Shown here one piece after another: positions 7,442 through 14,462 of a DNA stretch of 21,901 bases. The DNA comes from a virus, in the IMG/VR virus record IMGVR_UViG_3300047474_000273, positions 1 through 21,901 of that record; one strand, 5' to 3'. Positions within the stretch are counted from its first letter, which is position 1; each line of letters begins with the position of its first letter. The notes below the pieces were generated by a model. It ran no database searches. It saw only the letters and a program-made list of their open reading frames with translations, and was not told the origin of the DNA. Made by a program: the position numbers and the translations under genes.

Positions 7442-9596
7442 TTACAAAATCTCCGTCTTTATAATCTATGACAAAGTCTTTGTGTTCTGCTTCTTCGTAA
7501 ATAATCTTTTTACTTAAAGGCTTCTTAACCTTCTCTTCGAACACTCTTTTAAGGGGTCTAGCACCCATTGTAGGCTCGTATCCTGCTTTGGCTAGTTCTT
7601 CTGTAGCAAGTGGAGTAAACACAATTCTAATGTCTTTATCGTTGCCCTGTAGCAGTTCATTTGTTTCATCTATAAGCCTGTCTATAATCATATACATTTG
7701 ATCCATACCCAGTTTATTAAACTTGACTACTGAATCTATTCTGTTTCTAAACTCTGGAGTAAAGAAAGTTTTAACTGCTTTGACATCTGTATCTTTCTTC
7801 TTTTGTTCTCCGAAACCTACTTTGAGTTTTTCTGCATCAGCGGCACCTAAGTTACTTGTCATTAGCAATATCGCATTATTAAAGGAAACTGTTTTACCTG
7901 TACTACCTGTAAGTCTACCGTCGTCCATTATTTGTAACAACACATTTAATACTTCTGGTGCGGCTTTTTCTACTTCGTCTAGTAGTAAAATACAGTTAGG
8001 GTGTTTCTCAACTTCTGATAATAACAGTCCTTGTCCTAGTTCGCCTTCTGCGTGTCCTACATAACCAGGAGGAGCACCAATCAATTTACTTACACTATGC
8101 CTTTCCATATACTCTGACATATCAAATCTTACCAACTCAACATCTAGACACTCTGAAAGTCGTTTTGCTGTTTCTGTTTTACCAACACCAGTTGGGCCTA
8201 CTAATAAGAAACTACCAATGGGTTTATCGTGTTCCCTTAGTCCTGCTTTGCTAACAAGTATGCTTTCTACCATCTTATCTATTGCATCATCTTGTCCAAA
8301 CACTTTGTCTTTTATTCTAGCATCTAATGTTTTATAACTGTCTTTCTGTGATACATCTAACATATCTTTACTTACTTTTGATATTTTAGCAACTTGCTGA
8401 AATACATTTTCCATAGACACATTAGGTACTTTATCTAATTTACTAACTGCACCTGCTTGGTCTAGTACATCAATTGCTTTGTCTGGCAATGCTTTGTTTT
8501 TGATATATTGTTCTGACAAAGTAACAATCTTTTCTATAGTGCCTTCATCATACATCACACCGTGGTAGTCTTCAAAGAGAGGTTGCAATCCTTTACACAC
8601 TTCAATGGTGTCTGAAATATTCATTGCTTCAACTTCTAATCTTTGGAATCTACGCATTAATGCTCTGTCTTTTTCAAAACTGTTTGCAAATTCATCTGGA
8701 GTAGTTGCACCAATAGTTTGAAGTTTGCCTTTGCCCAGAACTGGCTTTAAAATATTAGCAACATCTAAACTGCTACTTCCTGCACTACCGGCACCCATAA
8801 TCTGATGTATCTCATCTATAAACAATATGACATCATCTCTGCCTTCTAATCCTTCCAGCACATTCTTCATACGTTCTTCAAAGTCGCCTCTAAACTTAGT
8901 ACCAGCAACCATTGAGCCAATGTCTAAATTGTAAACTTGTTTGCCTTGTAATGCTTCAGGTATATCCTTGTTTACAATTCTGTAAGCAATACCTTCTGCA
9001 ATAGCAGTTTTACCTGTGCCTGGTTCTCCAACTAACACACAATTATTTTTCTTACGTCTAGCAAGTACTTCTACTACTTCTCTGACTTCTTCGTGTCTGC
9101 CAATTAGCGGATCAACACCGCCGTCTATAACTTCTTGATTTAAGTTTTTGAGGAAACTTCCATCTAGTTCGCCGTTAGCATCTTCACTAACAACTGCATT
9201 TACTAGTACTGTTCTGTTTACATTATTTGCTTGTAGGAAATAACTTGCTTGGCTTTCTTTTTCACTACACAAACTGATTAATACATCTAGTTCTGTAATT
9301 TCTTCTCTACCTGTGAATACAACTTGCGTAAATGCTCTTTGTAAAACTCTTTCTACAGATGTTGTGGGTCTAGGTGTGCCTGTGCTACCGCCCTCACTTT
9401 TAAGTCCGTTGTAATCTGTGTTATTTAAATATTCTTCTATATCAGAATCTAATGTTTTTAAGTCTCCACCGACACCTAAACATAACTGTCTAACTTGCTC
9501 ATTTTTTAAAAGTATAAACAGAACGTGTTCCAAAGTGACATACTCGTGTCCTCTGTTAGATGCTTCTGTACTTGCTGATGATACTATGTGTTCCAT
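7434..9596 (-). CDS. clpA: ClpA-like Hsp100 AAA+ unfoldase
   Basis: This double-ring AAA+ unfoldase has 720 residues, against 758 in E. coli ClpA. A Clp-N domain spans residues 1-140, with ClpA-like SEKESQASYFL. D1 has Walker A GEPGTGKT (190-197), Walker B LFIDEIH and pore loop KFRG (ClpA has KYRG). D2 has Walker A GPTGVGKT (467-474), Walker B LLLDEVEK, pore loop GYVG (511-514), FTPEFRNRID and sensor-2 GARPLKR. It lacks the long middle coiled coil of ClpB. V593-G594-F595 occupies the position of the IGL loop of ClpA and matches the VGF ClpP-docking tripeptide of ClpC, so pairing with host ClpP is plausible. No phage clpP or clpS is present here. It follows dnaJ by 22 bases. AAGGA lies 13 bases before the ATG, a rather long spacing. 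Confidence 0.93.
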   Translation of the reverse strand: MEHIVSSASTEASNRGHEYVTLEHVLFILLKNEQVRQLCLGVGGDLKTLDSDIEEYLNNTDYNGLKSEGGSTGTPRPTTSVERVLQRAFTQVVFTGREEITELDVLISLCSEKESQASYFLQANNVNRTVLVNAVVSEDANGELDGSFLKNLNQEVIDGGVDPLIGRHEEVREVVEVLARRKKNNCVLVGEPGTGKTAIAEGIAYRIVNKDIPEALQGKQVYNLDIGSMVAGTKFRGDFEERMKNVLEGLEGRDDVILFIDEIHQIMGAGSAGSSSLDVANILKPVLGKGKLQTIGATTPDEFANSFEKDRALMRRFQRLEVEAMNISDTIEVCKGLQPLFEDYHGVMYDEGTIEKIVTLSEQYIKNKALPDKAIDVLDQAGAVSKLDKVPNVSMENVFQQVAKISKVSKDMLDVSQKDSYKTLDARIKDKVFGQDDAIDKMVESILVSKAGLREHDKPIGSFLLVGPTGVGKTETAKRLSECLDVELVRFDMSEYMERHSVSKLIGAPPGYVGHAEGELGQGLLLSEVEKHPNCILLLDEVEKAAPEVLNVLLQIMDDGRLTGSTGKTVSFNNAILLMTSNLGAADAEKLKVGFGEQKKKDTDVKAVKTFFTPEFRNRIDSVVKFNKLGMDQMYMIIDRLIDETNELLQGNDKDIRIVFTPLATEELAKAGYEPTMGARPLKRVFEEKVKKPLSKKIIYEEAEHKDFVIDYKDGDFVIG

Positions 9597-9618
9597 AATA
9601 CTATTTAATTCCTTATTG

Positions 9619-10392
9619 TTATTTGTATTCTTTAAACTGATTTCTATACTGTTCTAGTAATTGTCGTTGCTCTTGAGTGATGTTTTTGGGTATAGTAATA
9701 TTTACTATGATATACAAATCACCTACTCTTCCATTCTGTGGATTTACAAATCCTTTTTGAGATAATCTTATTCTGGAATCGTGTTGTGTTCCGACTGGTA
9801 CTTTGACTTCATAAACTTTGTTATCTAAATTTCTAATTTCTATTTTACCACCCAAAATGGCATCTATTACATCCACACTCATCCTAGCATACAAATCATC
9901 TCCGTCTCTAACAAAAGTGTCTGAACGTCTATAAGTAATTTGTACTAACAAATCACCACCTGGCTTAAACTCTGGAAAATTCAAACTTGCACCGTGTGGG
10001 AATCCTTGTGGTATATTCAGTTCTAATTCTTGCCCATCTACGTTTATAGTTTTAGTACAACCTAAGTATGCTTCTTGTATATCTATTTGTACTGTTATCT
10101 GAAAACGTTGTCTATAATTTCTTTGTTGACCTCTGCCCCCAAAAATATCACTAAATGCATCACTGAATATATCGCTGAAAGGATTACTTCCGCCACCGAA
10201 TGGACTAGGGTTATCGTATTCTTGTTTCTTCTTTGGATCACTAACTGTGTCGTATGCTACTTGAATCTTTTTGAACTGTTCAGTATCGCCGCCTTTGTCA
10301 GGGTGGTGTTTACTCGCAAGTTTGCGATATGCTTGTTTAATCTCCTTTGGAGTGGCATTTTTAGATATGCCTAAAGTTTGATAGTGGTCCAT
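9619..10392 (-). CDS. dnaJ: DnaJ-like type B J-domain co-chaperone (CbpA-like)
   Basis: This is a J-domain co-chaperone that would stimulate the ATPase of a DnaK partner and deliver substrates. Residues 1-62 are a full J domain with the HPD motif at 30-32. A Gly/Phe-rich linker follows at about 64-92 (PFGGGSNPF, SDIFGGRG). The two beta-domain C-terminal substrate-binding region follows, with LNIPQGFPHGASL, GGDLLVQI and GDLYIIVNITIP. The CxxCxGxG zinc repeats of type A DnaJ are absent, so it is a type B, CbpA-like protein, shorter (257) than CbpA (306). No dnaK is in the window, so it would use host DnaK. Its consensus sigma-70 promoter ends 6 bases before the ATG and no Shine-Dalgarno site is present. 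Confidence 0.93.
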   Translation of the reverse strand: MDHYQTLGISKNATPKEIKQAYRKLASKHHPDKGGDTEQFKKIQVAYDTVSDPKKKQEYDNPSPFGGGSNPFSDIFSDAFSDIFGGRGQQRNYRQRFQITVQIDIQEAYLGCTKTINVDGQELELNIPQGFPHGASLNFPEFKPGGDLLVQITYRRSDTFVRDGDDLYARMSVDVIDAILGGKIEIRNLDNKVYEVKVPVGTQHDSRIRLSQKGFVNPQNGRVGDLYIIVNITIPKNITQEQRQLLEQYRNQFKEYK

Positions 10393-10398
10393 TGGTTT

Positions 10399-10427
10399 AT
10401 TATAGCAACTAATCTATGTAAAGTCAA
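10399..10427 (-). promoter_or_regulatory. Consensus sigma-70 promoter of dnaJ-clpA
   Basis: The minus strand reads TTGACT (10427-10422), a 17-base spacer and TATAAT (10404-10399). The start point 7 bases after the -10 box is 10392, exactly the A of the dnaJ ATG. The -35 box overlaps the TGA stop of the upstream gene and touches a 16-base palindrome. Confidence 0.8.
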
Positions 10428-11128
10428 GAATCATATGATTCTGATTGATCCATTACATTATGCCAACTGTAAGTAAGTTTGCCATTTTCAATCATACTAT
10501 CTAATATTTTTTGAGGTTTAAATTCTCCATATGTTAAACCCCAATAGTTGGTATGTTGAATTACAGGCAAATGAAACAGTATGTAATCTATATTTACTGC
10601 TACACCTTTTTTAATTAATACCAATTGATGATTACCTAAAATAAGTTTACGCCAATTTAAATTATCACGTATAAAAGCATCAACACCTTCTGTTACTTCG
10701 GGCCATACTGAGTTCATATAATCGTCTATTACAATAATCTCTTCTGTAATTTTGCTGAACTTTCTTAATGTATTAAGTGTTGCACCTGATGTTTTGTCAG
10801 CATCTAAATGTGTAAGTTTATATTTCTTTAAATCCTTTGGCTTTAATTCATCTGTGGATTTATCAACAAATGTTATCTTTTTATAGTCATCATCCAGTAA
10901 TTGATCCAGTACTGCTTCTTTGGTCCATCCTTGTTGCCAGTTATCAACGATTGTGATATCATTTGAAAAATCCAACATAGGAAACGTACTACCTCCAGCA
11001 CCAGCACCTACATCACACATTGGTTCGTTTTTGTAATTTCTAATCAAACAGAAGAATATAAACCAGTCAACACCTGTTTTACCTGGTCTATTAATTTTGC
11101 TTTGTAATTGCAGATTAGTATATTTCAT
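10424..11128 (-). CDS. Class I SAM-dependent methyltransferase-like protein
   Basis: The protein has 234 residues. A glycine-rich motif I, CDVGAGAGGSTFPML, lies at about residues 38-52. An acidic VDNW follows (D62), then THLDADKTSGATL and EIIVIDDYMNSVWPEV (D135-D136). This order of an SAM-binding loop, an acidic beta-2 end and a late VIDDY strand resembles class I methyltransferases of the Methyltransf_24 type, which act on sugars or small molecules. The substrate is unknown. The start codon is 9 bases downstream of a weak TTAAATAA element (11145-11138), which may be a poor late promoter. The stop codon lies inside the dnaJ -35 box. Confidence is high for coding and moderate for the fold. Confidence 0.7.
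   Translation of the reverse strand: MKYTNLQLQSKINRPGKTGVDWFIFFCLIRNYKNEPMCDVGAGAGGSTFPMLDFSNDITIVDNWQQGWTKEAVLDQLLDDDYKKITFVDKSTDELKPKDLKKYKLTHLDADKTSGATLNTLRKFSKITEEIIVIDDYMNSVWPEVTEGVDAFIRDNLNWRKLILGNHQLVLIKKGVAVNIDYILFHLPVIQHTNYWGLTYGEFKPQKILDSMIENGKLTYSWHNVMDQSESYDS
10427..10442. promoter_or_regulatory. 16-base perfect palindrome next to the dnaJ promoter, possible operator
   Basis: AGAATCATATGATTCT is a perfect inverted repeat with no spacer. It lies within the last codons of the methyltransferase-like gene and shares one base with the -35 box of the dnaJ promoter. Its place fits an operator, but no regulator is known and codon constraint alone could explain it. Confidence 0.35.
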
Positions 11129-11152
11129 ATACTATACTTATTTAAAAAATTA

Positions 11153-11602
11153 CTAATCTTTCTTAGAATTGAAGTCCACTGGTTCGAACTCTGTGTCTGT
11201 AAAAGGCTTATCGCTTTTACTATTTTTTTGCTGTGACTTAGGCTCGTAATATTCTTTGTATGCTTTGAGTTGTGCTACTAGTCTAACAATTTGATTTCTA
11301 AGTTGCACATTGTTCTTTTGTAACAATTCATAATCTTCATCTGTTAAAGAAAACAATACAGGATCTATGTTTGCTTTTTTAAGTTCTGCAAACACTTGTT
11401 CTTGATTACCTTCTGTAATTACTTTCCAGTCTATTTGTTCTAATACTACAACTGGAGGAAGGTCTAAATCCAACCTCACACGTTCTACTTCAGTTGTCAT
11501 AACTTGTAGACCTTTTGTTGTGCTACATCCACTAATAAGGAACGTAATCAGGATTGGCAATATTAGGGCATTCTGCATTAATTTGCGATTTCTTAGTTGC
11601 AT
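11153..11602 (-). CDS. Outer-membrane spanin lipoprotein (Rz1-like)
   Basis: This is the probable o-spanin, which joins the i-spanin to disrupt the outer membrane at the end of lysis. Residues 1-25 are a lipoprotein signal: basic MQLRNRKLMQ, hydrophobic NALILPILITFL and lipobox LISGC, with the lipidated Cys at 26. The mature part is about 124 residues, longer than lambda Rz1. It has a helical stretch near residues 88-118 (DYELLQKNNVQLRNQIVRLV) and a charged, Lys/Ser-rich tail. The gene starts inside the i-spanin gene in another frame, a 71-base overlap typical of Rz/Rz1 pairs. GAGGAGG, 7 bases before the ATG, supports this start. Confidence 0.82.
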   Translation of the reverse strand: MQLRNRKLMQNALILPILITFLISGCSTTKGLQVMTTEVERVRLDLDLPPVVVLEQIDWKVITEGNQEQVFAELKKANIDPVLFSLTDEDYELLQKNNVQLRNQIVRLVAQLKAYKEYYEPKSQQKNSKSDKPFTDTEFEPVDFNSKKD

Positions 11603-12017
11603 TTAATTCCTCCTCTGTTAGTGGCGAGCCTTGTGCTATTTCAAAACACCTTGCTCTTTGTTTTTCTCTTCTACCTTCTATAATCTCTACACTTCTAGGT
11701 TTACTTACTGCTAAGTTACCAATGTCTCTTCTTTCACCTGAAGCATTTACTTTGTTAAACTTTTCATTAGCAACGTTTAAGTCTGCTGTGAGTTTTTGAT
11801 TTTTTGCTTGTAGTTGTTTGTTGATATCTCTGATTTGTGCAATATCTTTTAATTGTTGCTCAATAACTTTTTTCTGTTCAGCAACAGCACCTTCTAATTT
11901 AGCATTGTTAAGTGTAAGAATTTCGTTTTCTGATTGTAAATGTTTGACATACATAAGTCCTCCCATTGCACCAAGGACTGCTATACCCATTATGATTAAT
12001 TTAAGTTGACTGAACAT
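11532..12017 (-). CDS. Inner-membrane spanin (Rz-like)
   Basis: This is the probable i-spanin. Residues 6-24 form one N-terminal membrane anchor (KLIIMGIAVLGAMGGLMYV). A long periplasmic coiled coil follows at about 28-95, with heptad-like QSENEILTLNNAKLEGAVAE and KQLQAKNQKLTADLN. The C-terminal tail has two Cys. Its 161 residues are close to lambda Rz (153), with the same order of parts. It overlaps the lipoprotein gene by 71 bases out of frame and the acyl-carrier-like gene by 17 bases. The ATG lacks a clear Shine-Dalgarno site, so coupling to the upstream gene is likely. The call rests on topology and gene arrangement, since spanins share little sequence. Confidence 0.82.
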   Translation of the reverse strand: MFSQLKLIIMGIAVLGAMGGLMYVKHLQSENEILTLNNAKLEGAVAEQKKVIEQQLKDIAQIRDINKQLQAKNQKLTADLNVANEKFNKVNASGERRDIGNLAVSKPRSVEIIEGRREKQRARCFEIAQGSPLTEEELNATKKSQINAECPNIANPDYVPY

Positions 12018-12228
12018 TGGACTCTACTAATTTAATAAGGTCGCCCACAGTCTTAATATCTAGAATTGCTTCTTCGTCTAAAGAAATGTTTAATTTTTCA
12101 TCTAATATGATGCTGACTTCAACTAAATCATATTCGTCTGCATTTAGTTCGTCTACAAGATTTGTGTTATCTTCTAATGTTTTATCACCGAAATGGTGTG
12201 TTAAAACTTCTAGTACTGTGTCTCTCAT
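12001..12228 (-). CDS. Acyl-carrier-protein-like protein lacking the phosphopantetheine serine
   Basis: The 75-residue acidic protein aligns along its length with bacterial acyl carrier protein. LVDELNADEYDLVEVSIILD corresponds to [20 protein letters not shown], and LDEEAILDIKTVGDLIKLV corresponds to IPDEEAEKITTVQAAIDYI. The Ser of the DSL motif, which carries 4'-phosphopantetheine, is Glu here (DEY, codons GAC GAA TAT). It therefore probably cannot carry acyl chains in the usual way and may act as a decoy or protein-binding module. An acyl role through another residue cannot be excluded. It overlaps its upstream neighbour by 4 bases (ATGA) and lies just before the spanins. Confidence 0.8.
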   Translation of the reverse strand: MRDTVLEVLTHHFGDKTLEDNTNLVDELNADEYDLVEVSIILDEKLNISLDEEAILDIKTVGDLIKLVESNVQST

Positions 12229-12989
12229 CTTCTTCTCAAGGTTAATATATCATCGCAACCAGTTTTACTTATTGCCACAACATCTGTACTTAGTTTGTTA
12301 ACGGACCAGTGTCTGCCCAAACTGTGCTGAAGTTTGTTATCTTCAATACTGTTTACTAAGATTGGTTTTTGTGCATACTCATCTAGAACTGCTTTACCAA
12401 AGTTAAGCATATCAAATTTCTGTACACCGTTAGAAGATGTAAATTCTAAAATTTTATCTTCCATTCCCAATTTGTTTATATAACTGTCTTTTATAAAGTT
12501 TACTACATCTAATTTTTCTTTTTCCACTTTTTTACTTTCCTGTGCTTTTGTAAATTCTTCTTTGGTCATATACTGTGACGGATCTACTATAACAAATGAG
12601 CCTAATGCTGGATCACTGATACTGTATGACTCTTCTGCAAAGTAACTTTTAACTTTGTAATTATTTGACCCTACTAAGTTTTCAACATCTTCTACTATGC
12701 CTTTTAATTTTTCCATAAAATCTTCATCTCTTTTCATTTCAATAAAGATTAAATGATTGCCGTCGTCATCTGGATTTGGAGATGTTTCTACATCTAACGT
12801 TTCGTATGCTCCAGTTTCAATAAACTGTGTTAAATCTTCTGCTGGTGCTTTTTCAGACATATAAAAAGCAGTAACAATAACATCTTTTGCTTCGCCTGTC
12901 TTAGGATTAAATTCATCAATACTAATTTTAGGGACTACTAAATCTTTTAGGTCACCGTGTTGTAAACTATATCTACTGTCCAATGGCAC
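12225..12989 (-). CDS. Unknown phage protein upstream of the acyl-carrier-like gene
   Basis: The protein has 254 residues and no recognised family. It is acidic and soluble. A beta-rich first half (DVIVTAFYMSEKAPAEDLTQ, NHLIFIEMKRD) is followed by a Lys/Glu-rich helical stretch (EEFTKAQESKKVEKEKLDVV) and a C-terminal part ending in DDILTLRRR. No signal peptide or membrane segment is seen. The start is GTG with AAGGAG a few bases upstream, and it overlaps the previous gene by 17 bases. Being in a late operon, it may be a virion or assembly protein, but that is only context. Confidence 0.75.
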   Translation of the reverse strand: MPLDSRYSLQHGDLKDLVVPKISIDEFNPKTGEAKDVIVTAFYMSEKAPAEDLTQFIETGAYETLDVETSPNPDDDGNHLIFIEMKRDEDFMEKLKGIVEDVENLVGSNNYKVKSYFAEESYSISDPALGSFVIVDPSQYMTKEEFTKAQESKKVEKEKLDVVNFIKDSYINKLGMEDKILEFTSSNGVQKFDMLNFGKAVLDEYAQKPILVNSIEDNKLQHSLGRHWSVNKLSTDVVAISKTGCDDILTLRRR

Positions 12990-13509
12990 CTGTATCTCCT
13001 TGTGGTTCTATAGTATCTTCTAATGCTGGAATATCATCTGCTCCAACGGCTTGACTCATTGAGTATTGAATGATATCTTCTTTGGTGTCCTCAATAAACT
13101 TACGTGGCATTCTAATATTTACTAACCAAATAGGACTTTCGTCAATTTTGCTTCTTCTAAATATTCTGCCATTCCTTGTAACTGTTTCAAAATCTTCAGG
13201 TGTTTTTACACGTCTTGCAGATTTGAATACATCTTCTGTCCATTTGATTTTACAATCTTTTAACAGTAGTCTTTCCACAGCACTTGGATCTGGCATAGAC
13301 TTCTTGTCATACATCAATGTAACGTCTACCCAGTACCTAGATGTGTTTGGTCCTTCTACAACTACACCTTTGCTCCAGTTCTTGTAAGCATATAGGTTAA
13401 TTTTATCTAATACATCTTCAAACTCGATTAAAAGGTCTAACATTTTGTTATCTTCGTGCAAGTTCTTTACAGTATTGTTTAATAGTAAAGTGTTATATTC
13501 TTTAGGCAT
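12973..13509 (-). CDS. Unknown phage protein, first gene of a late operon
   Basis: I start this protein at the ATG at 13509 (178 residues, MPKEYNTLLLNN...). GGAG lies 9 bases before it. An in-frame ATG at 13524 would add five residues, but it lies only 3 bases after the late-promoter octamer and has no ribosome-binding site. Visible motifs are INLYAYKNWSKGVVVEGPNT, SRYWVDVTLMYDKKSMPDP and PIWLVNIRMPRKFI, which look like a compact alpha/beta protein. The name of the family is not known to me. The C-terminus is short and Gly/Gln-rich (EPQGDTGAIGQ). It probably heads a transcript reaching the spanins. Confidence 0.78.
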   Translation of the reverse strand: MPKEYNTLLLNNTVKNLHEDNKMLDLLIEFEDVLDKINLYAYKNWSKGVVVEGPNTSRYWVDVTLMYDKKSMPDPSAVERLLLKDCKIKWTEDVFKSARRVKTPEDFETVTRNGRIFRRSKIDESPIWLVNIRMPRKFIEDTKEDIIQYSMSQAVGADDIPALEDTIEPQGDTGAIGQ

Positions 13510-13527
13510 AAGTTTTGTCTCCATAAG

Positions 13528-13535
13528 TATTTATC
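13528..13535 (-). promoter_or_regulatory. T4-type late promoter (GATAAATA) of the spanin operon
   Basis: The minus strand reads GATAAATACTTATGGAG. The predicted RNA start is near or inside the first ATG, which favours translation from the next in-frame ATG at 13509, where GGAG serves as the ribosome-binding site. Confidence 0.55.
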
Positions 13536-13571
13536 TGTTTTTAACAGTAGTGTTAAATGACACGGAAAAGA

Positions 13572-13579
13572 AATAAATA
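13572..13579 (+). promoter_or_regulatory. Possible late-type promoter (AATAAATA) reading towards phoH
   Basis: AATAAATA matches the late octamer at seven of eight bases. A start near 13586 would give a leader of about 110 bases to phoH, containing the terminator at 13635-13671. No good sigma-70 -35/-10 pair is visible here. The 36 bases between this octamer and the minus-strand late octamer make a divergent arrangement. Confidence 0.35.
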
Positions 13580-13634
13580 TTATTGTAGTGAAAAATAATT
13601 ACATTACAGTTTGTAAACACACAAATTTCTTAAT

Positions 13635-13671
13635 AACCGTGAAGAGAGACGCCTTTCTTAACGGTTTTTTT
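13635..13671 (+). terminator. Strong intrinsic terminator in the phoH leader
   Basis: AACCGT (13635-13640) pairs with ACGGTT (13661-13666). Inside, after one G.A mismatch, AAGAGAG (13642-13648) pairs with CTTTCTT (13653-13659) with one G-U pair, leaving the loop ACGC. The stem is followed directly by a T run to 13671. It points towards phoH and sits 24 bases before its start codon, so it may act as an attenuator or end a short RNA. The reverse strand has no T tract after the stem. Confidence 0.75.
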
Positions 13672-13694
13672 ATGGCGAAACAAAGGAGATTATT

Positions 13695-14462
13695 ATGTCC
13701 AGAAAATCACGCAAGAACAGAGAATTCAAAAAAAGAGTTCGAAACTTTTATAACAACAACCAAGGAGATACTTTAAGTATGCAAAATTATAACCACGTAG
13801 CATTATCGACAGCGAATGTCGTAGTAGTACCAAAAACAATTACCCAAGATAAATTAGTAGCAGATATACAAGACACGGCAAAAGACATAGTGTTAGCAAT
13901 TGGACCTGCGGGAACGGGTAAAACGTATTTGGCGACAAAGAGTGCTATAAAGGCGTTCGTGTCCAAGGAAGTTAGTAAAATAGTGATTACGAGACCAGCA
14001 GTCTCCGTAGATGAGCAACACGGATTCTTACCAGGCAATCTGGTAGAGAAAATGGCTCCGTGGACCAGACCAATATTCGATGTGTTCGAAGAACATTTCA
14101 ATCTAAAAGAAATTGAATATATGCTAGAGATGGGCAAAATAGAAGTTGCACCATTGGCATATATGAGAGGTAGAACTTTTAAAAACACATTTATTATTGC
14201 TGATGAGATGCAGAATGCAACACCTTCTCAATTTAAAATGCTTATGACAAGAATAGGTAACGGCAGTAAGATGATTGTTACTGGTGACTTAGAACAGCAC
14301 GACAGAGGTTTTGAACAAAATGGTTTAAAAGACTTTTGTAATAGATTAAGAGGTTCAGCAACAAGTAAGATTAGTTTAATTGAATTTGATGCTAGAGATA
14401 TTAAACGACACCCTGTGATAGAAGATGTGCTTAGTCTGTATCACACAGAAGTCGTAGAATAA
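13695..14462 (+). CDS. phoH: PhoH-like P-loop ATPase
   Basis: PhoH-family ATPases are common in marine phages; their role in infection is unsettled. The 255 residues include Walker A GPAGTGKT (70-77), Walker B TFIIADEMQN (about 165-174), the PhoH-typical ITRPAVSVDEQHGFLPG, MRGRTFKN and a MIVTGDLEQHD segment. The first 28 residues are an unusual basic extension (MSRKSRKNREFKKRVRNFYN). Two in-frame starts each have a ribosome-binding site: AAAGGAGA before 13695, and AAGGAG before the ATG at 13779. The longer form is chosen because its spacing is better, but both may be made. An intrinsic terminator lies just upstream. The 3' end overlaps the opposing gene by 32 bases. Confidence 0.93.
   Translation: MSRKSRKNREFKKRVRNFYNNNQGDTLSMQNYNHVALSTANVVVVPKTITQDKLVADIQDTAKDIVLAIGPAGTGKTYLATKSAIKAFVSKEVSKIVITRPAVSVDEQHGFLPGNLVEKMAPWTRPIFDVFEEHFNLKEIEYMLEMGKIEVAPLAYMRGRTFKNTFIIADEMQNATPSQFKMLMTRIGNGSKMIVTGDLEQHDRGFEQNGLKDFCNRLRGSATSKISLIEFDARDIKRHPVIEDVLSLYHTEVVE

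Noticed and set aside
9601-9608. TTAAATAG upstream of the clpA-like gene as a late promoter
   Set aside because: It matches the late octamer poorly, and the gene is readily explained as part of the dnaJ transcript.
11113-11158. Inverted repeat GATTAGTA ... TACTAATC
   Set aside because: The 8-base arms are separated by 30 bases, there is no T tract in the right place for a terminator, and AT-rich DNA makes such matches common.
12017-12301. 94-codon plus-strand frame opposite the acyl-carrier-like gene
   Set aside because: It is antisense to well-supported overlapping genes, has no ribosome-binding site and encodes no recognisable protein.
13588-13776. 62-codon plus-strand frame (GTG start) before and into phoH
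   Set aside because: It crosses the intrinsic terminator and overlaps the phoH start in another frame. Its inner ATG at 13672 has only the T tract where a ribosome-binding site would be.
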